The position numbers were made by a program, and so were the translations under genes. The notes beneath the pieces were generated by a model. That model was not told the DNA's origin and ran no database searches. It saw only the letters and a list, made by a program, of their open reading frames with translations. A DNA stretch of 64,000 nt. It comes from Motacilla alba alba. Lineage: Eukaryota > Chordata > Aves > Passeriformes > Motacillidae. Shown one piece after another: positions 1-42,083 of this stretch. Location of the stretch: the NCBI RefSeq assembly GCF_015832195.1, contig NC_052018.1, forward strand, positions 36,771,052-36,835,051, in the 5' to 3' direction. Position 1 is the stretch's first letter. Each line of letters begins with the position of its first letter.

Positions 1-127
1 GGGGTGAGCACGTTATCCTCGGAAGGGATTGACCCACAACAAAGCAACCGAACCTGTGGGCATCACATCTGGCCAGTTTCCTTGGAGAGGCTTGGGAAGT
101 AGGTGTTGCTTTCCCAGCCCGCCCCAG
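1..127 (+). other. ANKRD6: Possible 5' untranslated exon of ANKRD6 (partial)
   Basis: The sequence up to 127 is followed by a full-consensus donor (CCCCAG then GTAAGT), and the next good acceptor on this strand precedes the first coding exon at 3487. Mammalian ANKRD6 has several upstream noncoding exons, so this could be the end of one. No coding potential was recognised. The left edge cannot be seen. This is inference from the donor alone; RNA reads crossing 127 to 3487 would settle it. Confidence 0.2.
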
Positions 128-3100
128 GTAAGTAATCTGATCTTAAACAAAGAAGCACAGAGATGGCTGTTTTTCATTTAAAAATATGTTAAAGCGAAAC
201 AATTTTTGTTGTTATGATTTTGAAGGCATAAGGTTTGAATATTCTCATGCTCTGTGCCTCCCTTGAGCTTCTGGATCTTGGGGGTGATAATGAGGGATTT
301 AATTCTGGGCAGCAGGTGCTGGCAGCAGGGATGCGGTGCAGTGCCTGTAATCGTGTTGTCGGGTTCATTTTGCACCATCTGGGTGTGAAAGGAGCAGTCA
401 AGCTTTTAATTGCAGTCCTTGGGCATCTGGTACCTTCCTCCTGCTGCTGGGGGTGCAGACGTGGTCAAGGAGAGACACTCTGTGTGTTTGAGGCATGTAG
501 AGAGTTAAAGCGATGCCACTGCCAGTGCAGCCACTGTGCTGGGGAGGGGAATGAGAAGGCTGTTCCCACTTCCACTGTTCACCCATCACCTTTTTCTACC
601 AGCTCAGGAGAAAAGGAAAGTTGGTCTTTTAGTTGTCTGGGCTTCCTGTTCTAAATGGACACGCTTTTCTGAATTGCAGATAATCCCAGTTGAGGAGATG
701 TAAAGCAGATGTGGTCACAGGGAATGTGACCTGTTGTTTGAGCAGGAGCCAGGCTTGTGCTGTGACTGCCCTCTGGGAATAGGACCAACACCTGCTGGAG
801 ACCTGGGCAAAGTGGGAGATACCCCTAAAAGACCAATAGCTGAATCAGCTCCTGGCTATGCTTTTATGTATGATCCAAGTGGTGGAAAAGACAAGGAGGC
901 AAACTCCATGATAGCAGTGACGCGGTCACAGTCCATCACTCCAGTGTGGCAGGGCATGGCAGGAGGAGGCTCATGATCTCAGTGTGCTGCAGTGATGGGA
1001 AAACAGTGAGAGAGAGGGAGAACAATCCAACTAGGGAGTATGATTTCCAGCATTTACCTTGCATAGTTTATCCAGACTTTCCCAGCCCTACCTTGTTGAG
1101 ATATTAGTGTCTTTCTAGTGGTGTGGCTAAGATGTGATGAGCATCTATGGTTTCTGCAAACTTGCTCAGAAATGTCAGCGTATCAGGAAAATGTCTCCAT
1201 TGAGACTGAGATTTTTGTAGGAATATGCAAATCTGTCAGTGACAATGATGTCACTGCATTGTTTTCTTTTTGTTGGTTTTTTGTTGTTTTGTTTTTGTTT
1301 TTTTTTTTTAATTTAAGAGGTAAGAAAACCAAGTGGGTTCTGTCCAGAGATGTTTTAAGTTGTCAGTGTATTGTACATGCCTCCAGCCAAAGTTGGCAGC
1401 CAGCTTAGGGGTGAGGCTGGGGACAAACAAGTGATGGCACAGTTTACCTGGAAACTACCACTGCCCAGGCAGGGGCTGGCACAGAAACACACCATCCTCT
1501 GCCTGAAAAGCTCCCTATTGTGAGGTGTGCCTTGCACTGCGTACTGCTCACGGAAGGCAGCTGTGAGGTGTGCTCCTGGGTTATGGAAACTCCACTTTGG
1601 GATGTGATGGGAGAGTCGGGGATGTTGGGAGCAGGGGGGCAGGATCATAGGTGGGTGGTGGGAGGTATGGAGGCAGGGTGGGTCTTCAGCTTGCTTTGGA
1701 AGCAGGAGTCACTGGAAATCAAATACTTGAGGAGGTAAGATTGAAACTTGGGTTGTTTGTTCCAGTTCAAATTAAGTATAGGCCATCTGTGTTTCTTGGT
1801 GCTTTTTAAATGGTTTGTACTGTAATGTGTACAGCACTCTGCCAGAGGAGCAGGGTATGATGTGCTAGTGAAGGACTTGAGGGTTTTTTCTTCCATCTTC
1901 CCTATTTTCCATTTTACCAGGGTACAAACTGTGTCCATTACACTGAAGGTGTGGGTGAAACCAGTCCAGTGGCACAGGGTACAGCACCACTCCTCTATTG
2001 TCCATGTCATGCTGACTTTGAGGCCCAGAAACTCTTTGTCTGGTTTCTCTAAATAAATGTGCAGCTATTTCCATATTGCTCCAAACATGTTTGCACTTAA
2101 AAGGAAGAGAAAGGTGAGGAAAAGCTAAGTTGAATCTTTTAAATGGAAATGGTATTGCCTAATGCTTCTACTTAGAAATCAAGAGTCAGTTACCTGGAGT
2201 TTTTACTGGCTTTGGCATAACTTTCTGTCGACCTCAGAGAAAACAGTAACTTTTCTGTGCTTTCAAGGGCCTTTTCTAACATGCATGTAATATTCTTCTG
2301 CCTATTGTTCACCTCGAAGGGTGTTATAAGAATTAAAGCTCATAAAGCATATTAAGATTTGCTAATATAAATCACCTTAGGAGTGCAAATTAAATTATGT
2401 TGCCATTTACTACCACAAATTACCCTACTCTTTTAGTTATTGCTGTTCTGAGACAGATTTAAAGGATAACATAAGGGTTATGAAAGACATTGAATTCCAG
2501 TATCAATCTCCAAGATCATCTGGACCCTGTACCTATTACTCTTTGACTGTGCAGAGTGTTTCGTACTGGTGGCTGTTAAGGAGCAGTGGGGTGATATTTC
2601 AAGAGAGGAGAACAGATAATTTATAATTACACTGGATATCTTGAAAGTGTTTTTCCTGTACTGAAACAATTAAATACTGAAGTGAGAAAAGCACAAATAA
2701 AGCTGAAATCTTCCCAAACTGGGCGGGTTCTGGATCCCACAGCTCAAAGTGATCAGTGGATACATTTTCTGTAATTATATCAGAAAACTCTTTTCAGCTC
2801 TGATGGCTCTGATGGGTCAGTGAAACCTGGGAAGACAAATATACTGACAGTTTGCATGATGAGTGCTAAATCTGAATTGTTTCTGGGGTCAGTGGGGAAC
2901 GATGTCAGTTTGGGGGGGAGAACATAATTTCTCAGTGACAGCAAAGATGAGTGTTTCCCAATAGCAGGTTGTGATCTTTCCCAGCGGTGTCCTTGGGATG
3001 GTTCAGGGGAGGCTGTGAAGCATTTTATACTCGTTAGGGAACAGTCAGCTGCCTTTAATTGCTGACTGCACTCAATCCTTCCAGGGCAGAGGTTTGTATA

Positions 3101-3486
3101 TTTATATCAGCAGCCAGCAACTATAACCTATTCTTGTTCCTTTGGTCAACAGTAGTTAACCCATCCTTGGCCAATTAAAGACCCGGAAACCTGGCAGGGA
3201 GAGGATGAAAGGGGACCACACAAATAGAAGTTAGGCTGAAAAACAGTTAAGCTCTCAGAAAGTTTAAGGATTTTTGTCCCAACGAAGGGGAATGAGGGCG
3301 CATTGAAAATGTACTACTCTCTACATCCCTCCACCTTGCAACAGAAGTGCCATGTCTTCAGGAGGTTCTGAGGAGTTTTTGTGATCCCCTCCCAAGCCAA
3401 TGCAAAGATGAACGCTCAGGGAGGAGCTGCTGTAGTGCTCTGTTTCTGAAAGCTGGCTGACAGCAGTGTTGTTTTCTGATCCATAG
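128..3486. other. Noncoding sequence upstream of the first ANKRD6 coding exon
   Basis: About 3.4 kb with no recognisable gene. It contains a T-rich low-complexity run at about 1269-1314 and otherwise unique AT-rich sequence. It ends in a pyrimidine-containing acceptor (TGATCCATAG) before base 3487, so it is best read as ANKRD6 intron sequence between 5' noncoding and first coding exons. Confidence 0.6.
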
Positions 3487-35765
<32,279 letters not shown>

Positions 35766-36195
35766 CACCTGCCAGGCAGCTAATCAAGCAACAGGACTCA
35801 TTTTGGAACCTGCTGTATGGTTATTTGGAGTATTGATAGATATTTGTAGTGCCTGTTACATCCAAACACAACACTCTATTTCAGGAGTAGAAATAACTTT
35901 GGAAACTCCATAAATGAGGAGAGTTCATATGCAAACTATATTGATAACAAAGAGATGCTGCAGATTAGATCCTTTCTTTGTTATTTCCAAGAGTCTGTCA
36001 ATATTGCACTCTCAGTTTCCAGATGCTGCTTGAAACCAAACTGCATTAGTAACCAAAACTACTTTCTGAAAAGGGAATTCCCTTACCCTCCACACAGGAC
36101 ACAGACTAGGGGGTTCTACTGTATGCTACATACATGTATGCTACATGTAAACGTGTTGTGTTACCAGTACTGAAATAAATCGAGGATGTTTGAAA
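35766..36195 (+). other. ANKRD6: ANKRD6 3' untranslated region, minimal form
   Basis: Follows the TAG. The first clear AATAAA is at 36174-36179, followed by T/GT-rich sequence, so cleavage near 36195 is plausible. Further plus-strand AATAAA words at 38448-38453 and 38465-38470 would allow a much longer 3' UTR that approaches LYRM2. Confidence 0.55.
36174..36179 (+). terminator. ANKRD6: Candidate poly(A) signal for ANKRD6
   Basis: AATAAA about 410 bases after the stop codon with downstream GATGTTTGAAAGTTTTT. Chosen as the first canonical signal; use is not proven. Confidence 0.5.
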
Positions 36196-39100
36196 GTTTT
36201 TGACAGAATTACTTAGTGATGAAGGGCTATTGATCCTATTTTAGATACTCCCAGGGCCTCTCTCTAGTCAGTAGAGAGAAGCTGAAGAACCAACTGCAGG
36301 TACAAGCCCAGGTAGCTGACAGAGGTAGGCTTCCAGCTGGGAGAGGCCAGGCAACCATGGAGGGAGATGCTAAGGCGAATCATCCCATAAGGTACAGAAG
36401 CTTCAGCAAAAGCTTCACTTTGCTTTTCTCTTGGTTTTCCATTATTAAAACAAGTGCTAAATCTGATTTGTTTTTTTTTTTTTTAATGGTGTCCTGCTTG
36501 CAGAGCTCCTTGTGATTACACTATTGTTGGGGCTCTACTCCAGTAATCTGACAGAGAACTTTTGTTTAGGGCATGGATGACAAGTATTTTACTGTAACCG
36601 TGGTCTGTTTTTTAGGTCAAATGTTTATATAAGTCTTTTTTCCTTCAAGCAGAAAATGGCTAAATTGTCTACTATTGAAGAAGCTGGACAAAGTCCTTTA
36701 TCTAAGGAAGTGAAAGCTTGGCTTCCTGTATTCAAATTTTATTTTTCTGCGGTCACGATTTTTTCCCAGGCACCTTGCCCAGACTCTACCTTTCTTCCTC
36801 TGAATGATTCCTCCTCTGTTTTTTCCCTTCTGTCTCTAAAAAGGAGACCAGTCCTGGATGAGTCTACAGGTTTTAGGACAAACAGTCCCACAAAACAGCA
36901 CTCAACATTTAAAAAGTTTTATCATTGTGTTTTGTTATAAAATCAGAACTTTCATTGACCAATGTTGTCCATGCTGACAGACTCCAGATAATTTCAAGGC
37001 ACTCTAACTATTGCATCTGCATCCCTTTAGGGTTTTCTCCTTACACATCTGAGAAGGCTCCATCAGATTCTGCTAGAAATATAAGTTTACTTACCAGATC
37101 ATGATACAACTGCTCAAAATCAGTTCCAACACAGGATGGTACTGTTACGCCAAGAAGAAAAATACTTTTTTTCTGTACTAAGGAGCTCTAAAATCAATAC
37201 AAAATACTTTACAGTGTTGAAGAATGCCATTCACTAACTAGTAATTAAGCTTTTATCTTCCTAGCAGATATATAAAGCAAAAAAGTCGTATTATATAACA
37301 ATATTTTTAAAGTTCCTATTAATGCACTATCATGACAAGAGAAGTGTATCTGCAGCTATGGAAATACTAGTTTTCTTGCTCTGACTTCTGTAGTCTAATA
37401 TAGACACTTTGGTATGTTTACAGTTTTGTTTAAGCTACAGTAGGAATGCAGAAGCATGCTATTGAAGTTTTGTATCACCTCGATGAAGTTAATGTCTTGC
37501 CAAGCAATTAAAGTAAGTGTTGCTCAGAAATGTGTGGTGTAACATTTTCTAGCCACAGAAAACTGACACAGTCCCCTCACTTGACTCTGAAGGGGGAGCA
37601 GAAGATTGGACTTCAACTTGTAAGCTTTTTGTTTGTGGTTATAAAACACAAAAGTGGAAATCTGCCATCTGTGCAGAGGGGGGCTGCAGGGACTGTGTTG
37701 GCTGGGGCAGGTGCCTCTTTCAGAAGTTACAGGCGCAGGGCTGAGCTGTGCACAGATCACACACACGCTCCTGAGCTCGCCCAAGCTCAAGGGAGAGGCT
37801 GTGGCTTTAGCTCTACTTCCCATACAGACCACACTGGACCACACTCATAAGTCCAAGTAATTTAAGTAAATCCAAGTAATTACCAAGTAATCTAAGGCAG
37901 TAACCAGACTGCAGGTTACTGATTTTAGAGGTTCTCTGAAGCCAATGAGTGTATGATAAAAGAAAGAAAAGCATTTTCTGCTAATTCCTTTCTATACCCC
38001 TCCCTTCTTTAAAACTGTGAAAACAGGTGTGATCTACCTACATGTCTCTTCAAGTAAATTTACTTACCCTCGCAGGCTGTACTTGGATTTTTTAAGACTT
38101 CTGGCTGGCAATTTTATACTTGGCAAGCCCACAGAGCAGTGGAGATGAAGGGCAGCAGCACTCAAGAGATAATAATCTGTCCAGGGCCCTGTCTGTCAGT
38201 CCTAGCTCTGGATTACAGGCCCACAACCTGGAAATGTACAAACTGGGAGTCAAAGGAGTAATGCAGGCTCCGGGCTCTGAAAGGAAAGCACCACGGTAGA
38301 GGCAGCAGGGTACAGCCTCCTGATTAAGGAACAGAAATCCAAGCACTGGCTGAACGGAAAGGGAAGCCTACTGTAGTAACTGCCAACACTGGTTATGGCT
38401 GTTCAGACAAAATACCTTTGTAAGCAGCACTTTCTCTTAACATGAAAAATAAATCCTCAACACAAATAAAAATGTTCTGTCAGTCTGTTCTACCAGAAAA
38501 TGTTAATAAAATGTAAATTTTTGATGAAACATTTTTAGATACATATTTTTCCACTGACTGATTGAAGCTCAGAGGCTTTAGTCTATACAGATCTGAACCA
38601 TGGCTCCTGCTCTCAAGTGGGGTCGTTCCTCCTGTAGCCTGGAATTCTGTCCTGTCCCTTCCCTGGTGCCAGTGGTGACCACATTTACTGCCAGTTTGTG
38701 CAGCTCAGCAACTCTGCAGAAAACCACCTTGAACAGGGGTGCTCCCCAAAGGAAGTACTGTAGCAGATTGGGAGAGGGAAGAGTTCCTGCATGTCTTGGA
38801 ATCACAACCTAAAATAGTCAGGCATCAATCTACTGCTGCCTGTCTAGCTATGTGCAGAAAATCCCCAGCTCATGCAGGCATTTTTAAATTATATGGAAAA
38901 AAAGGAGATACACTGCAGCCCAAGGAAAGTGAGAACAGCTGCAAGCTAACAATTAGAAATGGAGTAGTATAACATTTGAATAAACAAACCACAACTTTTG
39001 CACTTAGTATTTTCTACCTGTAATTTTTCTTCATATATTGACTTTCAAATACTAGTTTGAAGGTACCTGGTACCTGGCTAAAATCTCCCATTTTCATAAA

Positions 39101-39400
39101 TAAAGACCTCCCCTTTTAAGTTTTATTCAGCTACTACTGAAAATCAACACATCTACACACAAAACATTTTTTTTAATATTTGTTTGTTCTGGGCCAATTT
39201 ATCCCAAATTCTTTTTTTAATCAAAAATTTTGGTGAAAATCCTTAGTACAGTACATGAACAGCTGTCACTTGTGAATATTACCAATTACAGCTACCACAG
39301 TAAAAAGCAGACAAAATAATATGCCATATATTTATTTTCCACTGCGCTGGCATTAACACAGCTGTTTAACTGTAATTTTTGGTGCTTTCTGCTTTTCCTG
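36196..39400. other. Tail-to-tail interval between ANKRD6 and LYRM2
   Basis: About 3.2 kb without a recognised gene. It may be partly the long 3' UTR of ANKRD6 and of LYRM2. It holds a T run at about 36470-36484, three copies of CCAAGTAAT near 37852-37890, and several AATAAA words on the plus strand. No interspersed repeat recognised. Confidence 0.6.
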
Positions 39401-39435
39401 CAGCACATGTTACATCATCCATGCAGTTTTTTAAT
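39331..39435 (-). terminator. LYRM2: Candidate poly(A) signals for LYRM2
   Basis: On the minus strand, ATTAAA lies at 39430-39435 and AATAAA at 39331-39336, about 210 and 310 bases after the LYRM2 stop. Either could end the transcript; the canonical one is the better guess. Confidence 0.4.
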
Positions 39436-39644
39436 ATCCTTTGTGTCCAAGTGATTTCCACTTCTGAGGGTAGCCAAACTGAGAAATGGATGGGGAAGGG
39501 GAAAAAACAAAACCCCCACTGTGGTAGATTCCTCCTCCAAACATTACCAGGTTGTCAGCAAAGGCTGCCATTGTAACCACATTGTAGAAAAAACACTGTG
39601 CCTACTTGCAATAGATAAAAATGGAACTGTCACCAAAATGAAGA

Positions 39645-39725
39645 TCAGGATTTTGCCAGCTTAAGTGTTCTCTGCAGTTCCTGAAGTTGCATGTTGCCTT
39701 GAGTAATCATCATCCTGATTGCATC
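39645..39725 (-). CDS. LYRM2: LYRM2 exon 3 coding part (residues 63-88, stop)
   Basis: 81 nt, phase 0. Encodes DAIRMMITQGNMQLQELQRT and LKLAKS, then TGA (39647-39645). The acceptor reads TTTTACAG on the minus strand. Confidence 0.95.
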   Translation of the reverse strand, partial: DAIRMMITQGNMQLQELQRTLKLAKS

Positions 39726-40990
39726 CTGTAAAATAGAATGGAATCTAGTGAACTGTACATCTGTACACAGCACAGGTTTTACACAAGCACACAGAGTTTT
39801 AATGCATTAAAATACATTCAGTAACATGCAACTCTTAGTGGCACTACTGTCATTTACATCTTTGTGTGACACAACACTGAGACGGTTAAAAACCACGTAA
39901 ATAAATGGATTCATTTTCTCCAGTTCCTTAACATTGTACTTGGTTGTAGCTTTGCTTTAAAATTCAGCTTTAAGGAGGATTCAAACCCCTAATAATGTTT
40001 TCTTTATGCCTGTGTGTGTACTGCCTTTGCAAGCCAGTAGTGAGACCGGCACACGAGCATTATGGAGATGGGTTTTACACAGCAGGTGCGGGTTTCTCTC
40101 AACATTATCTAAGGGCTCCAATGCTTTGTCTGCATAATTCAGCCACCAATTCCTTGGGCACTGGCTGGAAAAGGGAATGAACTAGGAAGCAGAGGACAGG
40201 AGACGTACAAGGAATGTGAGGGTTTCTGCATTTCACACTTGCTTCACATCCTTAACCATCCCATTTGATTGTATTCTGCTTGAATGTCGGTTAAAATAAA
40301 GTTTAAAAAAAAAGCCATAAAAAGCTTAACCGTTACTAAGTTTATGTTAGTTACCATATATATACAGTTTTCCTGATCTGTGATTTGAAAAAGCAGAGCA
40401 TTTTTTTTTAGGTCTTTAATTCCAGATTATTCTCTGGAAATTTGAGAAGCATTACTACCCCTAAGGAGGGGGGGTGGGGGGAATATTTAGAGGTGCTGGA
40501 TTATTTCTTCGCATAAATGAGGAAATAGTAACAGGGGACTTTTCACCACTCTGGAAGCGTTACCAACAAAACAAACCCCCAAGACACAGGACAGGCAGTG
40601 CAGTGACCATGCCCGAGGGCAGGCGATCAGAGTTGCGGGTTCACAATCCTCACCTCTTCTGTAGCATCCTTATTTCGTTTGAATTCCTCCCTGGCCCAGT
40701 CCTTTAAGTAGCGGCGATCCTGCTCAGCAGGGACCTCCCGGATAGCCCGCAGGATCTTGCGGTACAACTGAAGGACCTGCTGCCGCCTCAGGAACTGGCA
40801 AGGAGAGAGGGAAGTCTGCCCGCCGCCCCAGGACAGTGCTGCCAGCTGCGCCCTCGGCGCTTTGCTTCGAGGGTTATTTAAACAACCACCGAGTTCCCCA
40901 TCGTTTCTACAGGACGCAGCTCTCCCGAGCCCCCGTGCCCCGTACCTGCTTGAGGGTGAGCGCGCCCGGCGGGAGCCTCCCGGCGGCCAT
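39645..40990 (-). CDS. LYRM2: LYRM2, LYR motif-containing protein 2, complete (3 exons, 88 residues)
   Basis: A small mitochondrial matrix protein of the LYR family. Family members bind the mitochondrial acyl carrier protein NDUFAB1, and LYRM2 has been linked to respiratory complex I (established for the family). The join on the minus strand is 40990-40946, 40794-40654, 39725-39645, giving 88 residues, the same length I recall for human. The start is MAAGRLPPGALTLKQ. The L-Y-R motif is residues 25-27 (in VLQLYRKILRAIREVP), followed by the conserved block RRYLKDWAREEFKRNK and the end MMITQGNMQLQ to LAKS. The N-terminus is basic without a classical signal peptide, as in the family. The promoter is the CpG island behind it, and the MDN1 3' end lies just upstream on the same strand. 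Confidence 0.95.
39726..40653 (-). other. LYRM2: LYRM2 intron 2
   Basis: 0.9 kb. It contains a G-rich run on the plus strand at 40465-40481 (GGAGGGGGGGTGGGGGG), which is C-rich in the transcript. Nothing else recognised. Confidence 0.7.
40654..40794 (-). CDS. LYRM2: LYRM2 exon 2 (residues 16-62), LYR motif
   Basis: 141 nt, phase 0-0. Begins FLRRQQVLQLYRKILRAIRE, carrying the L-Y-R signature, and ends KDATEE before GTGAGG. Acceptor CTTGCCAG. Confidence 0.95.
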
Positions 40991-41130
40991 GACGCGGCTC
41001 CGCCCCCGCCCCGCCACGGGGCCGCCTGGCCCGCCCCGCACGGGCGGGGCCGAGGCCGCCATTTCCTGCGTCATCGCAGCATTGCCGGCCGCGGCACGGC
41101 CGCTCGGGTCGTTCCAGCCTGGGTCGATTC
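40800..41130 (-). promoter_or_regulatory. LYRM2: CpG island and promoter of LYRM2
   Basis: The one strongly GC- and CpG-rich region of the window, spanning LYRM2 exon 1 and its upstream side. It has several GC boxes (CCGCCCC, GGGCGGGG at about 41041-41050). There is a compact cluster at 41055-41073: a YY1-type GCCGCCATTT (41055-41064), an overlapping ETS site (AGGAAAT on the minus strand) and a CRE-like TGACGCA on the minus strand (41067-41073). YY1 and ETS sites close to the start are typical of TATA-less housekeeping and mitochondrial-protein promoters. A start of transcription near 41030-41075 is inferred. Confidence 0.75.
40946..40990 (-). CDS. LYRM2: LYRM2 exon 1 coding part (residues 1-15)
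   Basis: 45 nt from the ATG (40990-40988) to CAG before GTACGG. Encodes MAAGRLPPGALTLKQ, matching the conserved LYRM2 start. Intron 1 is only 151 bp and CpG-rich. Confidence 0.93.
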
Positions 41131-41159
41131 AAAGCGCAGACGTCGTAATTACAAAGAGC

Positions 41160-41894
41160 GGTACCTCTCTTTATTAGTACAGACGATACAAGATGCATAG
41201 CCTTTGCAGTGAAAAATCACGTCCGCGCTCCAAGACACCGGATTTATGAAACATCCCCAACGCCTGCCTCGGACAGGGGCAAACTTCACAGTGTAAAGTG
41301 GTAAGGCAGGGATCAGCATATGGCGTGATTCAGAGAAATCGGCAATAATTAAAAAGGATGTGTTAAAACCGCAGAATAGTTTCAAATATTCAAGTACTTT
41401 TTTTTTTTTTTGGTTGATTAAAACCATCTACCTCTCCTGCTCCCCACTTCTTCCTTCCCAGAGGCACCTCCACATGGGTGATGCTGAAAAAGGCTTTATT
41501 TGTGAGACACCTCAACTTCCAATGCAGAAATGCCTTCCTAGGATCAAGACGGGTTTTACTTATGGCAGGGACAGAGCAGCAGGAATAATATTACCTCTGT
41601 TAATATTACAATTATTTTTTTAAAGGTAATAAGTTATTACAAGAAAATTTGAGACAAGTTTTACGTTTCTTGTGGGAATAGCAGGAGACAGTCTCACCAT
41701 TGCATAATTGTCCTCTTGACACACATGGGAGGATGCACCCAAACCATTCTGTTCTTTCACAGTCTCTGCCCCAGGGCAGCTCCCAGAGGATAATCCCAGT
41801 CAGGAAGAGCTTTGTGACCTCTCCCATGAAATACAGTTTCTTGTATTTCAGCAGTTCAGCAGCAGCGATCGGGTCCTGACCTTGTCTACAAAGT
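41160..41894 (-). other. MDN1: MDN1 3' untranslated region
   Basis: Sequence after the MDN1 stop. Two minus-strand AATAAA signals are visible, at 41495-41500 and at 41170-41175. Use of the second would end the transcript only about 100 bases from the LYRM2 promoter cluster. A T run on the plus strand lies at about 41399-41411. Confidence 0.6.
41495..41500 (-). terminator. MDN1: Candidate poly(A) signal of MDN1 (proximal)
   Basis: AATAAA on the minus strand about 395 bases past the stop codon. A second candidate lies at 41170-41175. Which one is used is not visible from sequence. Confidence 0.5.
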
Positions 41895-42083
41895 CTAAAG
41901 AGTGTCAGAGGCAGTCACCAGCTCAAACCACTGTCTGAGGGCATCGCTCAGAGTCTCTGGGAGCGCATTCACATCTCTAAGGATCAGGTAGAACGGGAAT
42001 GGGAATTCTTCCATGTAAGACCTGATTTCAGGCAATTCTCCAGGTCCTTTGAATATAGGTACTTTAATGTCCAAAATAGAATC
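41895..42083 (-). CDS. MDN1: MDN1 last coding exon (L1), end of MIDAS domain
   Basis: 189 nt, phase 0. Begins DSILDIKVPIFKGPGELPEI, contains the conserved EEFPFPFYLILRDVNALPET, and ends at TAA 41897-41895. Acceptor TTTTTTTACAG. Confidence 0.95.
   Translation of the reverse strand, partial: DSILDIKVPIFKGPGELPEIRSYMEEFPFPFYLILRDVNALPETLSDALRQWFELVTASDTL

Noticed and set aside
235..654. 139-codon frame near the left edge
   Set aside because: Cys-rich but with no recognisable domain, and no splice or promoter support.
40465..40481. G-run as a functional G-quadruplex
   Set aside because: Only two runs split by one T; a stable four-run structure is not clearly formed, and it lies deep in an intron.
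40836..41200. Three overlapping 106-113 codon frames in the CpG island, both strands
   Set aside because: Arg/Pro/Ala-rich frames produced by high GC; they cover LYRM2 exon 1 and promoter and have no family features.
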